Below, piece by piece: positions 1 to 7,577 of a stretch of DNA of 64,000 nt. A program made the translations under genes and the position numbers. The stretch spans positions 109,203 to 173,202 of the forward strand of contig NZ_BMLW01000013.1 of the NCBI RefSeq assembly GCF_014645515.1. The letters are read 5' to 3'. The notes under the pieces were generated by a model, which saw only the letters and a program-made list of their open reading frames with translations, was not told where the DNA came from and did not search any database. The stretch is from Oceanobacillus neutriphilus (lineage in GTDB: Bacteria > Bacillota > Bacilli > Bacillales > Amphibacillaceae). Within the stretch, counting starts at the first letter, position 1. Each line of letters opens with the position of its first letter.

Positions 1-884
1 TCGTTCTCATACAATTCATTTTTTTCGATAAGTATATTTTTCCCGCCATCCACGTAAATAGCCGCTGCACTGTACTCACCGCCATACGCCGGGTTGGAAA
101 AAGAGGATATATGGTGAACCGTATTATTTTGCACCATACCGTTCCGGACATAATCAGCATCAGAATTATCGGCAACACCTTCGTATCCTATCAGATCAAT
201 TCCGATATTATCACTGTGCCGCACCATGTTTTCTTCTACTGTAAATCCATCAATATCTCCATTTAATACAATTGATTCACTGGTACCCAGCTTTAAATCC
301 TCAACGATATTATGTACGATATTTATATCCTTCATGGAACTTGTTCCATATACAGCAATTCCATGACCGTTTCCTTCTTCATGCCATGTCTTTATCTCCT
401 TAACATTATTGTCCCTTACTGTAATATGACTGCTGGAACCAGTGATAAAAATGCCCATTACTGTTTCATCCATTACATCTGTCGTTACATTTTCTATCGT
501 TAGTCCTTCTATATTTATATAATTCTTATCCTCCAGAACAACAAGCGCCTGGTCTCCGTCTGCAGAATCCAGGTTTGCACCATCAAGGATCACTTCTTCC
601 TCATCATATGCCTGAAAAGTGATTGGCTCCTGCTTGGTACCGCTATACTGAACAATCAGCGGCTCCTCATATGTTCCTTCACGAATATATACCGTTGTGC
701 CTGCTTCTGCTTCCGAGCTGGCTTTAGCAATTGTTCGAAATGGCTGTTCCTGTGTACCGTCATTTTGATCGTCTCCATCCATCGCTACATAAATTTCCTG
801 GTTTGCCGGATGAAATGAGCAGAAAGCAAATAAAACACTGGCAGCTGCGCATCCTAATACAATAAATAGCCCCATTTTTTTCAT
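1..884 (-). CDS. Right-handed beta-helix secreted protein, 3' end outside window
   Basis: The frame is open from ATG at 884 to the window edge, giving about 294 residues without a stop, so the C-terminus lies beyond base 1. A hydrophobic N-terminal segment (residues 4-22) looks like an export signal. It is followed by a YVAMDGDDQNDGT segment, then PFRTIAKA and GTTVYIREGTY, the usual opening of DUF1565/pectate-lyase-like parallel beta-helix proteins. After that come repeated N-rich rungs such as ITVRDNNV and VHNIVEDL. It probably binds or cleaves extracellular polysaccharide, but no catalytic residues can be assigned. An AGGAGA site overlaps the stop of the upstream ytzI-like gene (9 bp gap), so the two are probably cotranscribed. 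The family call is fairly sure; the function is not. Confidence 0.75.
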   Translation of the reverse strand, partial: MKKMGLFIVLGCAAASVLFAFCSFHPANQEIYVAMDGDDQNDGTQEQPFRTIAKASSEAEAGTTVYIREGTYEEPLIVQYSGTKQEPITFQAYDEEEVILDGANLDSADGDQALVVLEDKNYINIEGLTIENVTTDVMDETVMGIFITGSSSHITVRDNNVKEIKTWHEEGNGHGIAVYGTSSMKDINIVHNIVEDLKLGTSESIVLNGDIDGFTVEENMVRHSDNIGIDLIGYEGVADNSDADYVRNGMVQNNTVHHISSFSNPAYGGEYSAAAIYVDGGKNILIEKNELYEN

Positions 885-893
885 AGTTATCTC

Positions 894-1085
894 CTAATCG
901 ATCTTATTTTTTTCTTTTTTCTCGTTCTCATCATCATTGTCATTATCCTTGTTCTCCTCTTCATTAGGAAGCGGATCTATTTTATGCTTATAGCCATATC
1001 CTTTTGATAAAGTGACCATAGATAGAATAATAACCATTGCTACCACGATGACTGAAACAACAATTACCGCAATATAGGATCCCAT
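894..1085 (-). CDS. YtzI-like small membrane protein
   Basis: This 63-residue protein has one transmembrane segment (about residues 4-27). A conserved-looking TLSKGYGYKHKIDPLPNEE stretch follows, then a highly charged Asp/Glu/Lys tail. The segment after the membrane helix resembles the small YtzI proteins of Bacillus, whose function is unknown. GGAGGT lies 7 bases before the ATG. It is the first gene of a two-gene minus-strand unit with the beta-helix protein. Confidence 0.6.
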   Translation of the reverse strand: MGSYIAVIVVSVIVVAMVIILSMVTLSKGYGYKHKIDPLPNEEENKDNDNDDENEKKEKNKID

Positions 1086-1293
1086 GATATACCTCCATCA
1101 TTATCTTCTTAACTTCTATCCTATTAAACTATACATTCCTTTTCAATTTATTTCTACTCTTCCACAAAAATGTTGTTCCTGAGTTATTTAGAGAATAAGC
1201 AACTATACTACTGGATATATTGGTATTTTCAAGATATTTTCCAATCATTCCATTAAACAGCAAATAAAGCATATTTTTGCTGAAATATGCAGT

Positions 1294-1322
1294 TTGAGAA
1301 TCTTTTTCTTTCTCTGTAACAT
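1294..1322 (+). promoter_or_regulatory. Candidate SigA promoter for ehuB
   Basis: TTGAGA (1294-1299) and TAACAT (1317-1322) are separated by 17 bases. A second possible pair is TTGTTA (1325-1330) and TAATAT (1349-1354) with 18 bases. Just upstream is a 22-bp palindrome with GCATATTT/AAATATGC arms (1269-1290) that could be an operator. I cannot choose between the two promoters. Apart from these sites, the 1086-1429 interval holds nothing recognisable. Confidence 0.35.
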
Positions 1323-1429
1323 ATTTGTTATCCTATGTTGATTTCATGTAATATTCTTTTTTTTAGAATAGCGGCATTGTTAATCAGCATTTTTTATTAT
1401 TTATTAATCTTTTAAGGGGGAGCATTTAG

Positions 1430-2290
1430 TTGAAGAAAAAAATACCACTTATTGGGCTGGCTCTATTTCTATCGCTGCTGGCAGCCTGCGGCGGATCAGA
1501 TAATAGTCTGGAAAGTATCCAAGATTCCGGCACGGTTGAAGTCGGTTTCGCCAATGAATCACCTTACGCTTATGAAGAAGATGGTGAATTAAAAGGTGCA
1601 GCAGTTGATATTGCTACAGCAGTTTTTGCTGAACTCGGAGTTGACAATGTCGAAGGTAAATTATCCGATTTTGGTGAACTGATTCCAGGAGTACAAGCAG
1701 GGCAGTTTGATGTTGTTACCGCTGGTATGGCTATCAACTCAGATCGTTGTGAAAACGCGCTTTTTGGTGAGCCGGAAATGGTATATGGAGAAGGACTTGT
1801 TGTTGAAGCAGGCAATCCATTATCCATTGAAAGCTATGAAGATATTGCAGATAACCCGGATGTGACAGTAGTTGTTATGGAAGGCGCAACAGAAATTGAA
1901 TTTCTAAAATCAGAAGGTGTAGATGACGATCAGATTATTACTGCCTCTGATATTCCTGCAACTTTTTCAGCTATTCAAGCAGGACGCGCTGATGCAACAA
2001 CTGGTACAGAAATGACTGTTCGCGAAGCATTTGAATCTGCGGACACGGAGGACTTAGAGATCATCGAAAGCTTTGAACAGCCTGATATAGACGGTGTACC
2101 AAGCTATGGAGCGGCTGCATTCAGTCTGGAAAATGAAGAGCTTCGTGATGCCTATAACGAAAAATTAGAAGAGTTAAAAGAGGATGGCACTGTTGCTGAA
2201 TTACTGGAACAAAATGGATTTCATCCGGAAAGCAATTTTGTTGAAGCCGGCTCTGTAACAGCGGAGCAGGTATGTCAGGGTGAATATTAA
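1430..2290 (+). CDS. ehuB: Ectoine/hydroxyectoine ABC transporter substrate-binding lipoprotein EhuB
   Basis: This is a lipid-anchored binding protein for compatible-solute uptake. The signal peptide ends in LLAAC with Cys20 as the lipidation site. The rest is a family 3 solute-binding fold, including NESPYAYEEDG near the start, AGQFDVVTAGM and the RC pair in NSDRCENALF, as in EhuB proteins. The start is TTG, preceded by AAGGGGGAG. A strong terminator-like hairpin and a repeat element separate it from ehuCDA, so the binding protein may be made in excess over the permease. The assignment to ectoine rather than a polar amino acid rests on overall resemblance and is inference. Confidence 0.8.
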   Translation: MKKKIPLIGLALFLSLLAACGGSDNSLESIQDSGTVEVGFANESPYAYEEDGELKGAAVDIATAVFAELGVDNVEGKLSDFGELIPGVQAGQFDVVTAGMAINSDRCENALFGEPEMVYGEGLVVEAGNPLSIESYEDIADNPDVTVVVMEGATEIEFLKSEGVDDDQIITASDIPATFSAIQAGRADATTGTEMTVREAFESADTEDLEIIESFEQPDIDGVPSYGAAAFSLENEELRDAYNEKLEELKEDGTVAELLEQNGFHPESNFVEAGSVTAEQVCQGEY

Positions 2291-2329
2291 TCTTGAAAGT
2301 GGATGAAACAGATATTTTTTAGACTCCAT

Positions 2330-2371
2330 AGGGCGGTTCCTTCACGCAAGGAGCGCCCTATCTTTCTTTTT
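2330..2371 (+). terminator. Terminator/attenuator after ehuB
   Basis: AGGGCG with adjoining TTCCTT pairs with AAGGA and CGCCCT around a short loop, followed by ATCTTTCTTTTT. It lies 40 bp behind ehuB and before ehuC, and would limit read-through into the permease genes. Confidence 0.75.
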
Positions 2372-2377
2372 AATGAA

Positions 2378-2852
2378 CTCAACTTTCGCACCTAAGAATA
2401 AACATATAACCCTGCTGTTCCAGGATGTACATGGTCTCTATTACCATGCTTGCTTTTAGCAGTTCAAATCATGACAGCATGAATAATCCATATCGAGAAT
2501 AGCTTTCATGCACCAAAAATAAGGATTGCTGAACATGTTTACCATGCAACACGAAAATTTGTTCTGTCAGATCTGCCTTTTATTTGTTCAGTTATTTCAG
2601 TATAAAATATCCTGCTAGCGGAGGCGGACCGTTTTGACTCCTGAGGGATTAGCACCATCTGAAGATCCACTTTTGCCAAGTGCTCTTCTTGGCAAAAGTT
2701 AGCTGAAGAGCGTGCCCCTAGGAAAGCAAAACGGTCCGCCGTAGCGGTCGCTTTACACTTTACCTTCTATCTTTGTCAACAGATATATGGAAGAAATGAC
2801 CAACCCATGTTCCTATGGATAGGAAGTTACTTTTTAAAGTGCGAAAGTTGAG
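2378..2852. repeat. MITE-like structured repeat, copy R1, inside ehu operon
   Basis: This 475-bp non-coding element is bounded by perfect 14-bp terminal inverted repeats (CTCAACTTTCGCAC at 2378-2391, complement at 2839-2852). It is flanked by direct repeats ATGAA (2373-2377, 2853-2857). The core folds into an outer stem GGCGGACCGTTTT/AAAACGGTCCGCC (2623-2635 with 2728-2740) and an inner stem ACTTTTGCCAAG/CTTGGCAAAAGT (2669-2680 with 2688-2699). It is nearly identical to the copy at 22310-22755. No transposase is present. Confidence 0.85.
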
Positions 2853-2915
2853 ATGAATAATAAAATTCTAGTAAAAATATGTAAACACACAATAATTATG
2901 AAGGAGGTACTTACC

Positions 2916-3575
2916 ATTAGTGCTATATTCGAAATCGCCCCGCAATTATGGCGTGGTGTTCAAATAACCGTATCTATTTTAATTGCTTCTGCATTGTTTG
3001 CATATGCTATGTCATTTATAGCAGGGTTATGCCGGCTTTCTAATAATTTTCTATTACGAAAACTGACCGGATTTTACGTAGAACTATTTCGCGGAACATC
3101 GTTGATTGTTCAGTTATTCTGGCTGTACTATGCTGTTCCGATGCTATTTGGAATTAATCTGGGCTCGAATTGGTGGATTGGTGTCATTGCAATTGGTTTA
3201 AATTATGGTGCATATCTTTCAGAGGTCGTCCGCAGCTCCATTTTATCTGTATCCCAAGGACAGTATGAAGCAGCAACTGCGTTAAATATGTCTTCTTTTC
3301 AAAGGATGCGTTTTATTATTTTTCCCCAGGCAGTACGTATGATGCTTCCTGAATTCGGAAACTATACCATTCAAATTTTAAAGGGGACCTCTCTCGTCTC
3401 TTTAATTGGCTTGACAGATATATTATATTACGGGGATGTGATGCGAAGTACCAGCTTATCTCTATCACCATTGATTTATCTAACCGCACTTATATTCTAT
3501 TTCATTTTAGCCCTTCCGTTAATTTTCCTTACCAGAAAGGCTGAGAAAATTGCCAAAAAGGGGGCAGCTAGCTGA
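2916..3575 (+). CDS. ehuC: Ectoine/hydroxyectoine ABC transporter permease EhuC
   Basis: This inner-membrane permease has about five membrane helices and the EAA loop (EAATALNMS...FPQ) that docks the ATPase. It is of the His/Glu/Gln-type permease family. The start is uncertain. An in-frame ATG at 2853 or 2898 would add residues not expected in the family and lacks a good ribosome site. The strong AAGGAGGT at 2901-2908 is instead spaced 7 bases from ATT at 2916, exactly where family N-termini begin, and no ATG, GTG or TTG lies in frame nearby. I therefore place the start at the rare ATT codon. It overlaps ehuD by one base (TGATG). Confidence 0.75.
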   Translation: MSAIFEIAPQLWRGVQITVSILIASALFAYAMSFIAGLCRLSNNFLLRKLTGFYVELFRGTSLIVQLFWLYYAVPMLFGINLGSNWWIGVIAIGLNYGAYLSEVVRSSILSVSQGQYEAATALNMSSFQRMRFIIFPQAVRMMLPEFGNYTIQILKGTSLVSLIGLTDILYYGDVMRSTSLSLSPLIYLTALIFYFILALPLIFLTRKAEKIAKKGAAS

Positions 3576-4288
3576 TGAATCTGAATTATTGGAGCTGGGA
3601 TACGTTTTTTGATGCGTTACCAGTGATATTACAAGGGCTTGGAATTACGATAGGGCTGACATTTGCCAGCTATCTTTTTGCCTTAATTTTTGGTTTTTTG
3701 TGGACATTCTTACGGCGCATCCCAAACCGTTTTGTTCATTTTATTGTCACTTGGACGATGGAATTTATACGCTCTACGCCTCCACTTGTTCAATTATTTT
3801 TTATCTATTATGCCTTACCAGTGATACCTTATATTGGAATTTCACTCCACCCATTCGCTTGTGCCGTATTGGGACTTGGTATACACTTTAGTACGTATAT
3901 TGGTGAAATTTATCGCTCTGGAATTGAAAATGTGGATAAAGGACAGTGGGAAGCTTCTACTGCTCTGAATATTTCTACATGGGATAAATGGCGAAAGATT
4001 ATTCTTCCGCAAGCAATCCCGCCAACCATTCCGATGCTTGGAAATTACTTTATTATTATGTTTAAAGAGGTTCCGCTTGCATCCACCATCGGGGTAGCCG
4101 GTATTATGCTGCTTGCCAGATCATATGGTGCTGAAAACTGGTCCTACCTTGAACCATTAACCATTGTAGGTATCATTTTCTTAGTACTAAGCTATCCTTC
4201 TGCAGTGCTAATTAAGAAGTTAGAGAATCGTTTCAACAAAAGATTCCATAAAAATCAAATTATGAAAGACAAAGGAGCAATGCAATAA
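3575..4288 (+). CDS. ehuD: Ectoine/hydroxyectoine ABC transporter permease EhuD
   Basis: This second permease subunit has 237 residues, about five membrane helices, a conserved FIRSTPPLVQLFF segment, and an EAA loop (WEASTALNIS...LPQ) for contact with EhuA. The start overlaps the ehuC stop (TGATG) and is preceded by AAAAGGGGG, so translation is probably coupled. It forms the heterodimeric channel with EhuC. Identity beyond polar-solute permease depends on the neighbouring EhuB-like protein. Confidence 0.8.
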   Translation: MNLNYWSWDTFFDALPVILQGLGITIGLTFASYLFALIFGFLWTFLRRIPNRFVHFIVTWTMEFIRSTPPLVQLFFIYYALPVIPYIGISLHPFACAVLGLGIHFSTYIGEIYRSGIENVDKGQWEASTALNISTWDKWRKIILPQAIPPTIPMLGNYFIIMFKEVPLASTIGVAGIMLLARSYGAENWSYLEPLTIVGIIFLVLSYPSAVLIKKLENRFNKRFHKNQIMKDKGAMQ

Positions 4289-5058
4289 TGGCAGAACCAA
4301 TCGTTACTTATCAAGATGTTCATAAATCCTTTGGCGATGTAGAAGTGCTGAAAGGAATTGATTTAGATATATACCCGGCTGAAAAAGTAGCGGTCATTGG
4401 CCCGAGCGGTTCCGGGAAAACAACCATTATCCGCCTGCTGATGACATTGGAGCAGCCAACAGCTGGTGATATTATTGTGGATGGCCGTAATCTGTGGAAA
4501 ATGGAGAAGAACGGAAAATGGGTTCACGCAAACGAAAATCACCTGCGCTCTATTCGCGGAGATATTGGAATGGTATTTCAGCATTTTAATCTTTTTCCAC
4601 ATATGACTATTCTGGAAAATTGTATGACAGCGCCGATTCATGTGAAAAACGAGGAAAAAAATGATGTGAAAAAACGCTCCATAGAAATGCTTGAACGTGT
4701 AGGGCTTGGAGATAAGCTGGATAACTATCCCAGCCAGCTCTCAGGAGGACAAAAGCAGCGTGTAGCTATGGCTCGTGCGCTTGTGATGCGTCCAAAAATT
4801 ATGCTGTTTGATGAAGTTACCTCTGCACTCGACCCCGAGCTTGTTGGAGAAGTATTAAATGTCATCCGTGATATTGCAGAAAACGATGATATGGCAATGG
4901 TTCTTGTCACGCATGAAATGGATTTTGCCCTGGATATAGCAGATAAAGTACTCTTTTTAGATGAAGGGGTTATTGCAGAGCAGGGAACAGCAAGTGAGGT
5001 CATTGAGCATTCAGAGAACCCTCGCGTTCAATCGTTCCTGCAGCGTTTTAGAGGTTAA
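4288..5058 (+). CDS. ehuA: Ectoine/hydroxyectoine ABC transporter ATP-binding protein EhuA
   Basis: This cytoplasmic ATPase powers the EhuBCD importer. Walker A is GPSGSGKTT (residues 38-46), the signature LSGGQ is at 151-155, and Walker B IMLFDEV and the switch His in LVTHEMDF follow. At 256 residues it is of normal length. The start overlaps the ehuD stop (TAATG) with AAAGGAG upstream. A strong hairpin terminator follows, ending the operon. Confidence 0.85.
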   Translation: MAEPIVTYQDVHKSFGDVEVLKGIDLDIYPAEKVAVIGPSGSGKTTIIRLLMTLEQPTAGDIIVDGRNLWKMEKNGKWVHANENHLRSIRGDIGMVFQHFNLFPHMTILENCMTAPIHVKNEEKNDVKKRSIEMLERVGLGDKLDNYPSQLSGGQKQRVAMARALVMRPKIMLFDEVTSALDPELVGEVLNVIRDIAENDDMAMVLVTHEMDFALDIADKVLFLDEGVIAEQGTASEVIEHSENPRVQSFLQRFRG

Positions 5059-5095
5059 ATAAAGAGATCTATACTACTGAACACAGCTTATAAAA

Positions 5096-5136
5096 ACCAG
5101 CCAGAGCATATCATCAAAATATCTGGCTGGTCTTTT
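5096..5136 (+). terminator. Terminator of ehu operon
   Basis: A perfect 10-bp stem ACCAGCCAGA (5096-5105) / TCTGGCTGGT (5122-5131) is followed by CTTTTAT. It lies 38 bp after ehuA, between convergent genes. Confidence 0.85.
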
Positions 5137-5183
5137 ATATGTGTATATAATCAATACAATAACTAATCTATCAAATCTCCTGT

Positions 5184-5819
5184 TTAAGAAGCCTCCAATA
5201 ACTCCGCCTGATTTTTCGCCTCATGTTTTCTAGCCAGGCGCACTAGCAAATACGCAAATGGTGTGTCCATCACTGCAACAATAAACTTCCATACATATTG
5301 TGATACAATCATTCCCAGTAAAACTGATGTCGGGACAATCCCCCAAAACGCAATGGTGATAAATAATATCGTATCAATGAGCTGGCTGGTCATTGTTGAT
5401 AAACTATTACGCAGCCACAACTTTTTCCTGCCGTGACGATGCTTTAAGCCATGAAAAATCGTAACACCTAAGTTCTGACTGACAAAATATGAAACCAGAC
5501 TGGCTAAAATCACGCGGAAACTCCCATTAAAAATTTCTTCAAAAGCAGCCTGAGATTGAAAATCTGCTGCCGGCGGAAGCTGAATCGCAATATAAATAAA
5601 TATCATAGCAATAATCTGTGTGAAAAATCCGGCTTGAATCGTTCTCCTCGCAGCCTTCTTTCCATAGACCTCACCAATAACATCCATCATTAAATACGTA
5701 ATCACATAAACAATCGCCGCAGCCGGTAATACAAAGCTTCCCATTTGAAATAATTTGACCGACAAAACATTGGACAATAATAATAGTCCAACAAAGACGG
5801 CATTTAAGTAAATATACAT
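5184..5819 (-). CDS. Queuosine precursor transporter, YhhQ/VUT family
   Basis: This membrane protein of about 211 residues has six or more helices, with the DVIGEVYGKKAARR and SQLIDTILF segments typical of the YhhQ/VUT (COG1738) family. That family takes up queuosine precursors such as preQ0/preQ1. I chose the start at MYIYLNAVF (5819), because GGAGAGAAGG precedes it. The longer TTG frame at 5849 has no ribosome site. It lies 47 bp behind queF under the same preQ1 riboswitch, which supports a role in salvaging the precursor. Confidence 0.85.
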   Translation of the reverse strand: MYIYLNAVFVGLLLLSNVLSVKLFQMGSFVLPAAAIVYVITYLMMDVIGEVYGKKAARRTIQAGFFTQIIAMIFIYIAIQLPPAADFQSQAAFEEIFNGSFRVILASLVSYFVSQNLGVTIFHGLKHRHGRKKLWLRNSLSTMTSQLIDTILFITIAFWGIVPTSVLLGMIVSQYVWKFIVAVMDTPFAYLLVRLARKHEAKNQAELLEAS

Positions 5820-5866
5820 TATCCTGTTCCCTTCTCTCCAAAGGTTCAAGGACCTAACGTTTCCCT

Positions 5867-6364
5867 CTAGCGATTATCTACGGTTTCCGGATACATATCA
5901 TGCTGCATTAGCCGGTCTTCTGCCATCTTTTCAAATTTCGTTCCTGTTTTTCCATAATTGCAATATGGATCAATGGATATTCCTCCGCGTGGTGTAAATT
6001 TCCCTCTCACCTCAATATAACGGGGATTCATCAGTTCAATTAGATCATTCATAATGATATTGACACAGTCCTCATGGAAATCACCATGGTTCCGGAAACT
6101 GAATAGATATAATTTAAGGGATTTACTCTCCACCATTTTAATATCTGGAATATAACTGATATAGATTGTCCCAAAATCCGGCTGATTTGTCATCGGACAA
6201 AGTGTTGTAAATTCCGGACAGTTTAATTTCACAAAATAATCCCGATTCGGATGCTGATTATCAAACACCTCTAAAATCTCAGGTGTATAATCAAACGCAT
6301 ATTTCGTATCTTTATTTCCCAGCAATTCAATTCCTTGCAGATCCTTTTCACTTCTTCCTGCCAT
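5867..6364 (-). CDS. queF: NADPH-dependent 7-cyano-7-deazaguanine (preQ0) reductase QueF
   Basis: This cytoplasmic enzyme reduces the nitrile preQ0 to the amine preQ1 in queuosine synthesis. At 165 residues it is the short unimodular type found in Bacillus. The catalytic Cys56 lies in [11 protein letters not shown] and the acid Asp63 follows. The QueF signature ESKSLKLYL and the FHED zinc/substrate motif are present. The start at 6364 is fixed by AAGGAGGTGAGCAGC just upstream. It is the first gene after a preQ1-I riboswitch; queC, queD and queE are not in the window. Confidence 0.95.
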   Translation of the reverse strand: MAGRSEKDLQGIELLGNKDTKYAFDYTPEILEVFDNQHPNRDYFVKLNCPEFTTLCPMTNQPDFGTIYISYIPDIKMVESKSLKLYLFSFRNHGDFHEDCVNIIMNDLIELMNPRYIEVRGKFTPRGGISIDPYCNYGKTGTKFEKMAEDRLMQHDMYPETVDNR

Positions 6365-6397
6365 GCTGCTCACCTCCTTTAGATGTTTTAAGATAAA

Positions 6398-6484
6398 CAA
6401 AAAAGCCATGCCCCCAAGGAGCACAGCATGATAATCGCAAGTTGTCCTTAGTTTTTTATAGAGGGTTTACGCTAAGAACCTCTG
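6398..6484 (-). promoter_or_regulatory. PreQ1-I riboswitch with terminator
   Basis: The aptamer (6446-6484) reads AGAGGTTC, a short variable loop, then ACCCTCTATAAAAAACTAA. These are the stem, loop and A-rich pseudoknot tail of class I preQ1 riboswitches. The expression platform (6398-6430) is a hairpin with TGCTCC/GGGGCA arms followed by GCTTTTTTG, an intrinsic terminator. Binding of preQ1 should shut off queF and the transporter. Confidence 0.93.
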
Positions 6485-6510
6485 CCTATTGGTTAAAATT
6501 AACACTTCAT

Positions 6511-6539
6511 ATTATAAGAATGTAAACTCTGAATGTCAA
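6511..6539 (-). promoter_or_regulatory. SigA promoter for queF riboswitch
   Basis: TTGACA (6534-6539) and TATAAT (6511-6516) on the minus strand are 17 bases apart, a consensus match. The promoter sits about 27 bp upstream of the aptamer. Confidence 0.85.
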
Positions 6540-6602
6540 TCCTTCTTTTATATTATAAAATGCCTTATCTTACCTTTCATACCCGGATCGTGCTCCACAG
6601 CT

Positions 6603-7526
6603 TTACTCCTCAGCATCCTCACCAATAATCCGCACTTCACGCTCTAACTGCACAGCAAATTTCTCTTTCACTGTCGCCTGCACAAATTGAATTAATGAAA
6701 TATATTCGGATGCTGTTGCATTATTTTTATTGACAATAAAGCCGGCATGCTTTGTAGAAACCTGTGCTCCACCAATCTGATGTCCTTGAAGATTACTGTC
6801 CTGAATCAGTTTTCCTGCAAAAAAACCGGGCGGGCGTTTGAACACACTGCCACAGGATGGATATTCCAATGGCTGCTTGGACTCTCTCTTATATGTAAGA
6901 TCATCCATGATTTCTTTAATTTCTTCCTTACTTCCGGCTTTTAGAGCAAAGGTTGCTTCTAAAACAATATAGCCGTTGTCCGGGATATTACTTGTACGAT
7001 AGCTGAGATCCAGCTGTTCTGCAGTTAATGTCAGCAGCTCTCCATCTTTCGTTACAACTACTGTGCTTTCCAGCGCATCTTTAATTTCTCCTCCGTACGC
7101 ACCTGCATTCATATACAGAGCTCCCCCGACAGAGCCTGGTATTCCACATGCAAATTCCAGCCCTGTAAGCTTTTCTTCCAAAGCAAAACGGGAGGCATCA
7201 ATAATTCTTGCACCACTTTGAGAGATAACCTTATCCCCTTCTCTCCAAATCGATGCCAGCTGTTGAAGGTTCATAACAATCCCGCGGATACCGCCATCCT
7301 TCACGATTAAATTAGATCCATTCCCAAGCATCGTAAATGGTACATTTTCCTGATTGGCAAAGCGGATAATTGCCTGAACTTCCTCATAAGATGATGGTGT
7401 GATATAAAAATCTGCTGCACCGCCCAATTTTGTATACGTATGTTCTCTTATCGGCTCATTGATTAATACATTTTCTTTATTTGTATGTTGAATTAATTGA
7501 TCATAGAGATGATGGTATTTATTCAT
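6603..7526 (-). CDS. murB: UDP-N-acetylmuramate dehydrogenase MurB
   Basis: This enzyme reduces UDP-GlcNAc-enolpyruvate to UDP-MurNAc with NADPH and FAD in the cytoplasm, an early step of peptidoglycan synthesis. The FAD-binding domain spans about residues 28-195, with the LGNGSNL and GIPGSVGGALYMNAGAYG flavin motifs. The C-terminal MurB domain holds the catalytic Ser in YPSCGSVFKRP and the terminal Glu in QLEREVRIIG. Length (307) is usual for the Gram-positive form. AAAGGAATGATAGC precedes the ATG. Confidence 0.95.
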   Translation of the reverse strand: MNKYHHLYDQLIQHTNKENVLINEPIREHTYTKLGGAADFYITPSSYEEVQAIIRFANQENVPFTMLGNGSNLIVKDGGIRGIVMNLQQLASIWREGDKVISQSGARIIDASRFALEEKLTGLEFACGIPGSVGGALYMNAGAYGGEIKDALESTVVVTKDGELLTLTAEQLDLSYRTSNIPDNGYIVLEATFALKAGSKEEIKEIMDDLTYKRESKQPLEYPSCGSVFKRPPGFFAGKLIQDSNLQGHQIGGAQVSTKHAGFIVNKNNATASEYISLIQFVQATVKEKFAVQLEREVRIIGEDAEE

Positions 7527-7577
7527 GCTATCATTCCTTTAATTTGATGAATCCTATACTATTGTAGTTGAATCCAA

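Noticed and set aside
2378..2852. R1 considered as an IS element
   Set aside because: At 475 bp with no transposase frame it can only be a non-autonomous (MITE-like) element.
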